Source of the DNA: Bacteroidia bacterium
GTDB taxonomy: Bacteria; Bacteroidota; Bacteroidia; Bacteroidales; Marinifilaceae
Reading direction: 5' to 3'
Length of the DNA stretch: 9,827 bases
Assembly: GCA_025999735.1 (NCBI GenBank)
Contig: BNXR01000075.1
Coordinates: 1 to 9,827 of the forward strand
Shown here: in pieces, positions 7,201 to 9,827 of the stretch
How positions within the stretch are numbered: the first letter of the stretch is position 1
How the letters are laid out: every line of letters begins with the position of its first letter
The notes under the pieces: generated by a model
Seen by the model: only the letters and a program-made list of their open reading frames with translations
What the model was told of the DNA's origin: nothing
The model's database searches: none
Made by a program: the position numbers and the translations under genes

Positions 7201-8799
7201 TCGCCAACGGTATCTTATTCAGGTTGGGTAGGTGGCGATGGTATCGGCGATTTGCCTGCGGAGTTGATTCCTCCGACGCTGGTGATTGAAGCGAGAGACA
7301 CGAGTGGGAATCCGGTAACGGTAGACGGGAATCTGCCCGTAGGTACGTACAGGCTTGTTGTTAATAGATCTGTTCCTTTTTTTGATAACTATACCTTCAA
7401 TTATGTGGATGGGAGTCTTGCAGTGAGCAAATTAACACCTAAATTGGAATTTTACTATAAGGGACCTGTAACAAGGGTTTACAGTCCTACTTTCAGCTAT
7501 GTGAATGAAATCCAAAATCCGGACCCGAATTTGAAAAGGACTTTCTCGAAGATTGCTGGGGACGGTGTGGCGACCGTAGATACAACGACGGGAAGAGTTA
7601 CCAATGTCATGGTTTCTGATTCTATTGTCATCGAGGTGCTCCAACAAGGAGACGCAAACAACAATCAGGTAAGCGCGAGATATACCCTTTTCATTGAAAA
7701 GGCCCCGCAGCGTCTCAGATGGGACAATCCGGGTTCTGCTTTGCTGGTTGGCGTAGGCGATACAGTGTTCATGGAAGGCGATATAGCAGCCTATTCGATA
7801 GCAAACCCGACGCTGCCTATCACTTACGAAACGGTTGTGCCGGGTGACAAGAGAGTTTTCATCTCTGGAAATAGGTTGGTTTTCATGGGTATCGGTTTGA
7901 TTAGTATTCAGGCATTCCATCCGGGGAACGATAATTATTTTCCTACCGATACCCTTGACCAAACCTTCTCGCTCACCAATATTAAGCTTAAAAGCGTGAC
8001 GGTTGTTGATGCGAACACCGGTGCACAGGTGTTACAGTTGACTGATTCCTTAGGGTATGTATTTAAAACAGGCTGTGGCATTACTACGGCCACCATTAAC
8101 GTGGAGACCGAAGAACCGGTTGCCGAGGTATATGTCAATGATACATTAATAGAGCCCCACATCGTTGATGGCTTGACGATTAAAAGTTTCACTTGGGACG
8201 TCAGCCGTGCCGATAGGCATCCCATTACCTTTACGGTCAAAATGAAAGGGAAAGACGGGAAACCTGATGAGGACGTCAAAGAAGTGTTTATCTATCGTCC
8301 TTACGAGGAGGATATCATTGTCCAGTATTACAACAATGTCTTCGCCGTAAATCAGAACACTGCCGAAACAGACTATGAGTTTGAGAGTTTCCAGTGGTAC
8401 AAAGATGACCAGCCTATCGCCGGTGAAACGCTTCCCTACCTCTATTTCCCACCGGGAACATCCACCGACGGAAGATACAATGTCATGCTCAAAGCTGTCG
8501 GACGCTCACCCTTCCAAGTATGCGGTCCGGGGTTCCAAGTGCAACATTTGATGTCTGAGAAGGTGCTTCATGAGTTGACCAAAGTGAACCTTAAATTGTA
8601 TCCTAATCCCGTAGATGAGGAGTTCACCATCGAGAATCTTCAAACTGATGACAAGCTGGAAGTGTACAATGTGAACGGTCAGTTGATGGGGGAATATGAG
8701 CCGGTTAGCGAGAAACTCGACATCAACGCCTCCGATCTGCCCCAAGGGGTTTATATCATCCGTCAAGGGAAAAAAGCGGTGAAAATGTTGAAGAAATAG
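1..8799 (+). CDS. Giant multi-repeat T9SS-secreted surface protein, 5'-partial (probable adhesin/stalk)
   Basis: The frame is open from base 1 to the TAG at 8797-8799, giving about 2,932 visible residues. The GTG at 46 is only the first possible start in view. Residues before it (TYSGSSYPAG...) already continue an InlB-type repeat ending in YSANW, so the real start and signal peptide are upstream. Domains in order: InlB/Flg_new repeats (to 1281), a linker, five YDG repeats with KVYDG-like motifs (1543-2997), Ig-like and MBG repeats with Y-G-[DE]-x-N/P motifs (3001-4623 and 6013-7440), YSPTFSY-type repeats (4621-6012, 7441-7707), a C-terminal Ig-like module, and a type A sorting domain (about 8584-8796). 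No enzyme motif was recognised. From the families, the protein should cross the outer membrane by T9SS, lose the sorting domain and be anchored at the surface or released. A role as extended adhesin or stalk is inferred. It may be co-transcribed with the gene at 8800. Confidence 0.93.
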   Translation, partial: TYSGSSYPAGTAVGNVTANRTYSANWSAIACSLKFVTTGLSSMHGDKAVTYGSQVGTPGFTNGTPTNTCDIFDGWWTASTGGEQYTSSTVFREVHDVTLYPHFKNKPYTVSFSPNSGANMHGTVNMPAMSVNCGENFTVPYGGFTPNTGYQFVSWNLGATPYNPGGDIPVAVINTALSGGTTITLVAQWAPITYALSFYNEDGSTTGIAAGNLTRTVNYNTSVGALPGAPSTTNTCLTFVGWFDDPENGTRYLPSTTFNKTTNVALYARWTVEKKVVTFQAGTEGSGSMSPVEVNCGSNYLLPSSTFTAIGYEFDKWVDATAPLVPLPGPYIINLTTHTTLVATWKPITYKVKFIGGTGTGGGPMADQTLTYDNPTALTACTYSKAGYTFKGWGLSSFPNVVTYLNSATVSNLTSTKNATVLLYAVFEQDVFIAPDTLPAREYTGSAITLVATDITVKNPNTGADLTLGTHYQLINYANNTNVSYAGATVTIRGMGIYASYPDKTVRFRIKPKSILIENISIVEKVYDGNTTASFTSSGSGTLPSGTINIALNTAGVTAAFTDPNVGNLKPVVISGNYTLTATTTSTVNPTPQNNYTIIQPTGVTGKITPKTDVTVANTGVTFAPKVYDGNTTATISSIAFGGLLPGESLVFGTDYDYSVNPVFNNENAGTGKTVTVTLRQLSSSNYTWTTSSVPITVTTGVITPKPITISSGTTLNTKVYDGRTEATPLVAANINVQGAVGSETFLLGSTNTSSPDIGITYSSANFGDPNYSASDKNVILTGLTCLSPNYSIPPVCTIAGTITKRSITIDDFSPKVKVYDGSQYENAFSLVFNALVPGETLVKGVDYTYDAVNTRYVDANVADPKTFNVNGVSLTTTLKANNYSLTSGNATLAGRIDPKPVTIATDTIVSDREYNGTIGNNGTTAAPINYPLEVDGEVGGQTLTVVAAGGPTATFNNPNVGTNKPITFSSDFTLTAGFSTNAANYELIQPTVTATITKAPQTITWTAPTTLPCDSILDLTTAPYRATSTSGEPVKYATTSANAEIIRDVYGVATGIRFKSAGTANFTLSVDSTQNYKDAQSTYNITVGKKTPTITWAFPATYTATYGDTLKFDDIHFPAAFSDAGNGTMAITYDLTTPDARLQIVGSKAIVRASSGATVTLRATQVADANYNAVSVTKTIDFQPAPLTVTAVDKVIAYGGSPSYTATYSGLKLGEGEGVVTAQPDYALPSAAAAADLVPGAYPITPSNGTATNYTINNYLAGTLTIRKANLNVIARDTSKVYGEPNPPMQFNYLTTDFKGTDASNISTVIQALPEAYTNIGQFAVVGPYQDSIKLRNGVSDRYNLIYTPAKLTIDPKPQYLAWQHLDTTVLYNSAPIDLSVLCRDTTPGHKHSSSDIVYSVPPGNGVATVSGSTLTVVGVGTTIVTADKVGNANYVAAAAVNMTLYVSKDTLLVIPTPGQQKVYATGFPSSLSTAYSYYPSNRESDIQWGATPDRPLFKSDSAHSTTAPVGKYEIYVENEGSSLNYFFKHATDSLTITRATPTLMFVKGYNPTREYYVSGMTYNNDAYSLSDGAISYYKISGACDVNPGTGEISNILSDGEIRVGARQAEGTNWFAPRDTFYTILIDKLSPDLQWTLTPAGAGMTTSSHIYDPTWNFTFEAAPMATGSAAPGTGAVRYYVSSPNGATMDINTGKLENVEVGSPITVTATIDAGTLFGAQTIYYYLTITPAEPALVWDEASPAARDYSPTFSYTNKAKSQSSGTIDYGVVEPVGNSADATDGILTKVKPGQIKVRAHQNSSLNYQVADTAYVITINKIKPSLRFNIGRIDTVYSPIFNVTNLATTSVHPMLGELQNIRYKIVPLTSTGVARIDSITGKIDSVTVSGLLNVMATRSETDYYKADTARYELNIRRADARFKFWNPTPAQTYDVPFSYQNTLDTGRTGGTVSYQITSGGTGTARIRPSGEIDSVMTAGTIVVEAMLAQDANYNAATARYTLTVDPYPLLITVPNMTRLYGEANPVPSSISISYSNNATGVPLTGPLGLDVLTPPVTVTCTVPQQAQVGNYVNAIQIHGGKNSPNYDVSYKEGDLTINPDTLTVVADPQSIVYGESIPTSALTYQYISSHGSFHSWDNATSAIWQVPVLHTTATADSSVGKYPITCSPEAIATNGNYVFKYALDSLTITKRPLYTWVDTVDKHYGDPSIGQPDANGVIYYVRYRNFKSGESDTSEFLAGKFIAPIASTSSTVNHYTPVGQYSIALMGGWARNYEFAPSNPSLLRINKRKLIVSPDSKHKFYGDPMPPLTVSFDGFQNGETAADVFSMSTTPFPTPYLDTVIGLGGMMNEYTPVGMCRILSTHVSPEPRNYELFYTDTAYMVVGRATLTVRVDNQHRVFRDDYPFSPTVSYSGWVGGDGIGDLPAELIPPTLVIEARDTSGNPVTVDGNLPVGTYRLVVNRSVPFFDNYTFNYVDGSLAVSKLTPKLEFYYKGPVTRVYSPTFSYVNEIQNPDPNLKRTFSKIAGDGVATVDTTTGRVTNVMVSDSIVIEVLQQGDANNNQVSARYTLFIEKAPQRLRWDNPGSALLVGVGDTVFMEGDIAAYSIANPTLPITYETVVPGDKRVFISGNRLVFMGIGLISIQAFHPGNDNYFPTDTLDQTFSLTNIKLKSVTVVDANTGAQVLQLTDSLGYVFKTGCGITTATINVETEEPVAEVYVNDTLIEPHIVDGLTIKSFTWDVSRADRHPITFTVKMKGKDGKPDEDVKEVFIYRPYEEDIIVQYYNNVFAVNQNTAETDYEFESFQWYKDDQPIAGETLPYLYFPPGTSTDGRYNVMLKAVGRSPFQVCGPGFQVQHLMSEKVLHELTKVNLKLYPNPVDEEFTIENLQTDDKLEVYNVNGQLMGEYEPVSEKLDINASDLPQGVYIIRQGKKAVKMLKK
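1291..1536 (+). other. Linker domain between InlB and YDG repeat blocks
   Basis: About 82 residues, beginning FIAPDTLPAREYTGS and ending RFRIKPK. It fits neither the F-x-GW repeats before it nor the KVYDG repeats after it. The REYTGSAIT start and the TVTIRGMGIY strand look like a single beta-sandwich repeat that lets one repeat type hand over to the next. The sequence resembles bacterial Ig-like repeats only loosely, so the family is not assigned. Confidence 0.45.
1543..2997 (+). repeat. YDG repeat block, five tandem copies
   Basis: Five repeats of about 93-99 residues lie at about 1543-1833, 1837-2115, 2122-2418, 2422-2700 and 2701-2997. Each begins with a TI/VT strand and then a signature: KVYDGNTTA, KVYDGNTTA, KVYDGRTEA, KVYDGSQY and, diverged, REYNGTIG. 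Each then carries a GE- or GT-containing strand, an N-x-NVG/NAG-like turn (DPNVGN, NENAGT, NNPNVGT) and an NNY/NYS/NYEL segment. Copies are joined by ITPKP, ITKRS or IDPKP linkers. The YDG family is known from bacterial adhesins with many tandem beta domains; a structural stalk role is inferred. DNA-level identity between copies is low, so the array is old rather than a recent expansion. Confidence 0.85.
3001..4623 (+). repeat. Mixed Ig-like and MBG (YGx-type) repeats, first block
   Basis: Six modules of about 84-96 residues. Ig-like copies start with a [QT]-x-[IL]-x-W strand and carry an NY-x-A/D turn near the end: about 3001-3270 (QTITW, NYKDA), 3271-3558 (PTITW, NYNAV) and 4081-4350 (YLAW, NYVAA). 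MBG-like copies start with an LTV-type strand plus Y-G-x: about 3559-3810 (IAYGGSP), 3811-4080 (KVYGEPNPP) and 4351-4623 (KVYATG, diverged). They end in a GTLTIRKA- or DSLTITRA-type strand. Both types commonly alternate in large Bacteroidota surface proteins. No catalytic or metal-binding motif was recognised. Confidence 0.7.
4621..6012 (+). repeat. YSPTFSY/TGxI-type beta-sandwich repeats, five tandem copies
   Basis: Repeats of about 88-102 residues lie at about 4621-4890, 4891-5196, 5197-5460, 5461-5745 and 5746-6012. The shared pattern is an [LF]-x-[FW] strand, a Y-[SD]-P-x-F-x-[YV] strand (YSPTFSY, YSPIFNV, YDVPFSY; weaker REYYVSGMTY and YDPTWNFTF), a Y-x-V/I strand, and a TG-[EK]-[IL]-x-[NS]-[IV] turn (TGEISNI, TGKLENV, TGKIDSV). 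A GxIxVxA strand and a final Y-x-[LI]-x-I strand follow. The same pattern recurs once at 7441-7707. It resembles bacterial Ig-like/cadherin-like folds, but I cannot name the family. Confidence 0.65.
6013..7440 (+). repeat. MBG (YGx-type) repeats, second block of five copies
   Basis: Five modules lie at about 6013-6285 (RLYGEANP), 6286-6564 (IVYGESIP), 6565-6855 (KHYGDPS), 6856-7143 (KFYGDPMPP) and 7144-7440 (VFRDDYPF, in which the YG is lost). Each has a first strand such as LTVVA or LIVSP, a central segment with a GNY-, GQY- or GTY-like strand (VGNY, VGKY, VGQY, VGTY; VGMC in the fourth), an NYxF/NYEL segment, and an ending such as DLTINPD or SLTITK. The pattern matches the MBG_2-type family of bacterial adhesins. 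The last copy is clearly the most diverged. Confidence 0.75.
7441..8583 (+). other. C-terminal Ig-like modules preceding the sorting domain
   Basis: This stretch holds one more YSPTFSY/TGR-type repeat (about 7441-7707) and one W-strand Ig-like repeat (about 7708-7980, ending NDNYFP). A distinct C-terminal module then runs to 8583. Its later part, with FAVNQN, FESFQWYKDDQPIAG and YNVML strands, is the Ig-like 'QWYKDG' module often found just before T9SS sorting domains in Bacteroidales proteins. Two cysteines, at 8074 and 8521, lie within it and could pair, though this is only a possibility. The module probably sits next to the membrane anchor point after export. Confidence 0.65.
8584..8796 (+). 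other. Type IX secretion C-terminal sorting domain (type A, Por-secretion tail)
   Basis: About 71 residues at the extreme C-terminus. It contains LKLYPNPVDEEF, a KLEVYNVNGQLM strand pair, an SDLPQGVYIIR strand and the basic end KAVKMLKK. This order (YPNP, [LV]-x-[VI]-[YF]-[ND]-x-x-G, L-x-x-G-x-Y-[IV]-[IV], then lysines) is the hallmark of the type A T9SS sorting domain. In characterised members the domain directs passage through the SprA/Sov translocon and is removed at the surface by the PorU sortase. No T9SS component genes lie in the window. Confidence 0.95.
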
Positions 8800-9543
8800 A
8801 TGAAAAAGTGGAGTATTCTTATTTTATTTCTTTGCACGAATATCTATGCACAGTCTATTCAGGACAGTGTTGCATTGTACATGAATTTGACAGTGGGGGA
8901 GGGGGGAAGTGATTCGCTTAAATTGGCATCTTCAGCTAAACTGCTAAGTTTCCTAAAATCAATGCCATACAAAGGGTATGATGCAACGAAAGCCGTGAAA
9001 TATTTAGGTCACAAGGCAGGTACGAATGTGGATGCGGAACTTTTCTCTTGGAGCGTTCCCTTGAAAGAGAAAATGGCGCACTACAACCTATTCAAATTCA
9101 AAACAGGACAGAGCTTTGAAATACTGTGTAAGGGCTTGGAGGATGAGGAAGAGTACCCTTGTTGCCTGTTTTACGATATTTTGGGATTTTCATCTGGCAA
9201 AAAGGACTATTGTGTATTATTTGGGTGGAACGGACGGAAGAAATCTGAAGAGAAGTCAATCTATATTGCTGCTTTTGACGAGAAAAAAGGAGTGGACTTT
9301 TCTCATGCTCTCTTGCGTCTCAAAGGGGGAAACGAAGCCGTTTCATACACGCTTGAATATCGGAAAGAGGCGGGTGCCTCACTCCGGCATGATAAAAAAG
9401 GCAAACGTATCCTCATTGACCATGCCTCACCTGAAAGCAGTCGCTTTGAGGGTTTGCCGTCGATGTATATTCCTGATGGCACATTCGATGCCTTCATTTT
9501 GGAAAAAGGAAGGTGGATATTTGAAGAAGAGGTACAATGGTAG
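8800..9543 (+). CDS. Exported protein of unknown function, conserved Bacteroidota family
   Basis: The product is 247 residues. The start ATG directly follows the TAG of the giant gene with no gap, which favours translational coupling. The N-terminus (MKKWSILILFLC..., then IYA before QS) is a typical type I signal peptide with likely cleavage after residue 17. The Cys at residue 12 is not in a good lipobox, so a lipoprotein is less likely. The mature part has a YDILGF strand, a VLFGWNG motif (about 142-148), an EYRKEAGASLRHD strand, a KRILIDHASP segment (about 203-212) and a DAFILEKGRWIF end. From memory, this combination marks a widespread Bacteroidota family with no assigned role; no search was run. 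The product should act in the periplasm or at the outer membrane. A helper role for the upstream secreted protein is possible from position only. Part of the gene (9126-9196) is duplicated in inverted form at the window end. Confidence 0.85.
   Translation: MKKWSILILFLCTNIYAQSIQDSVALYMNLTVGEGGSDSLKLASSAKLLSFLKSMPYKGYDATKAVKYLGHKAGTNVDAELFSWSVPLKEKMAHYNLFKFKTGQSFEILCKGLEDEEEYPCCLFYDILGFSSGKKDYCVLFGWNGRKKSEEKSIYIAAFDEKKGVDFSHALLRLKGGNEAVSYTLEYRKEAGASLRHDKKGKRILIDHASPESSRFEGLPSMYIPDGTFDAFILEKGRWIFEEEVQW
9126..9196 (+). repeat. Left arm of 71-bp perfect inverted repeat
   Basis: This segment, inside the exported-protein gene, is the exact reverse complement of the last 71 bases of the window (position i pairs with 18953 minus i). 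Pairing stops at 9197 against 9756 (G versus A). It reads naturally in the frame of its own gene, so this copy is presumably the original. Confidence 0.97.
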
Positions 9544-9563
9544 TTGAATTTGCGCATAGCCCC

Positions 9564-9782
9564 ATGTTAGATAGATATAAAATACGTGCAGACTTCCCTA
9601 TATTAGAGGAAAAAATCTACGGGAAAAACTTGGTGTATTTGGATAATACCGCCACCACGCAACGACCTCTGTTGGTGGTGGAGAAAATGAATGAGTGCTA
9701 TCTTCACTACAATGCCAATGTCCACCGTGGCGCACATTATATGAGTCAGCGAACAACAGATGAAAATCCCAAAATATCGTAA
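9564..9782 (+). CDS. sufS: Cysteine desulfurase SufS, N-terminal fragment cut off by a chimeric junction
   Basis: SufS is a PLP-dependent enzyme that removes sulfur from L-cysteine and passes it to the SUF iron-sulfur cluster machinery in the cytoplasm. The fragment shows the conserved N-terminus: IRADFPIL, LVYLDNTATTQRP and NANVHRGAHYMSQ. The ATG at 9564 fits family N-termini (MLDRYKIRADF). An in-frame ATG at 9537 would add nine residues and overlap the upstream stop by 7 bases. Only about 67 native residues are present, of a usual length near 400, so the PLP-binding Lys and the catalytic Cys region are absent. From about 9757 the sequence switches to a reverse complement of the upstream gene, adding NPKIS and a stop at 9780-9782. 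The stop is therefore probably not real, and the organism likely has an intact sufS. No partner suf genes are visible. Confidence 0.88.
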   Translation: MLDRYKIRADFPILEEKIYGKNLVYLDNTATTQRPLLVVEKMNECYLHYNANVHRGAHYMSQRTTDENPKIS

Positions 9783-9827
9783 AACAGGCAACAAGGGTAC
9801 TCTTCCTCATCCTCCAAGCCCTTACAC
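9757..9827 (-). repeat. Right arm of inverted repeat; probable fold-back chimera at the window end
   Basis: This is a perfect 71-base reverse complement of 9126-9196, running to the last base of the window and separated from the other arm by 560 bases. It interrupts the conserved N-terminal part of sufS. The first bases (about CAGATGAA) can also be read as sufS codons (T-D-E), which suggests a short shared sequence at the switch point. The pattern fits template switching during amplification or an assembly error better than a genomic repeat. Confidence 0.93.

Noticed and set aside
7432..7962. 176-codon open frame on the minus strand
   Set aside because: It is antisense to the C-terminal Ig-like modules of the giant gene; the + strand reading has clear domain structure and this one has none.
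9520..9552. Possible Bacteroidota promoter: TTTG at 9520-9523, 21 bases, then TGAATTTG at 9545-9552
   Set aside because: The -7 box departs from TAnnTTTG at a conserved A, and the implied transcript start would leave only a few bases before the sufS ATG at 9564. The compact spacing suggests read-through from upstream instead.
9598..9810. Minus-strand frame whose first ~18 residues (MRKSTLVACFTIFWDFHL) are identical to a +1-shifted reading of the middle gene
   Set aside because: The identity is caused entirely by the 71-bp inverted repeat. Neither reading is a real protein: one is out of frame with the exported protein, the other antisense to sufS.
9126..9827. The inverted repeat as a genuine invertible element, terminator hairpin or mobile-element end
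   Set aside because: The arms lie inside coding sequence, the loop of 560 bases holds only ordinary gene sequence with no recombinase or T-run, and the arm stops exactly at the window edge, which fits a chimera better.

Overview
The window looks like chromosomal DNA from a Bacteroidota bacterium, most likely a Bacteroidales relative (Porphyromonadaceae- or Tannerellaceae-like). The main reason is that the largest protein ends in a textbook type IX secretion (T9SS) sorting domain (LYPNP near its start, a GVYIIR strand near its end, basic end MLKK). The middle gene has a typical Bacteroidota signal peptide, and all genes sit on the + strand, tightly packed. Genus and species cannot be fixed from this sequence alone.

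Region 1 (1-8799) is almost the whole window. It is one giant reading frame of about 2,932 visible codons, already open at base 1, so the true start and signal peptide lie outside the window. It encodes a modular surface protein of roughly 30 small beta-rich repeats. The order is InlB/Listeria-Bacteroides (Flg_new-type) repeats (1-1281), a linker (1291-1536), five YDG repeats (1543-2997), and a mix of Ig-like and MBG 'YGx' repeats (3001-4623). Then come five copies of a 'YSPTFSY/TGxI' repeat (4621-6012), five more MBG repeats (6013-7440), one further YSPTFSY copy, an Ig-like repeat, a C-terminal Ig-like module, and the sorting domain. No catalytic domain is visible. The best guess is a long adhesin or stalk exported by T9SS.

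Region 2 (8800-9543) starts on the base after the giant gene's stop codon. It encodes a 247-residue exported protein of a conserved but uncharacterised Bacteroidota family. Region 3 (from 9564) is the first ~67 codons of sufS, the cysteine desulfurase of the SUF iron-sulfur cluster pathway. The three genes are co-directional, with spacings of 0 and 20 bases and no terminator between them, so they are probably co-transcribed. sufS is functionally unrelated to the first two.

The most notable anomaly is at the right edge. The last 71 bases (9757-9827) are a perfect reverse complement of 9126-9196 inside the middle gene. The switch falls inside a conserved part of sufS and ends it with five foreign residues and a stop. 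This looks like a fold-back chimera (amplification or assembly artefact) at a contig end rather than biology. I found no RNA genes, CRISPR array, insertion sequence, riboswitch or convincing terminator. I saw no clear new defence or metabolic system; the interest lies in the repeat architecture of the giant protein.
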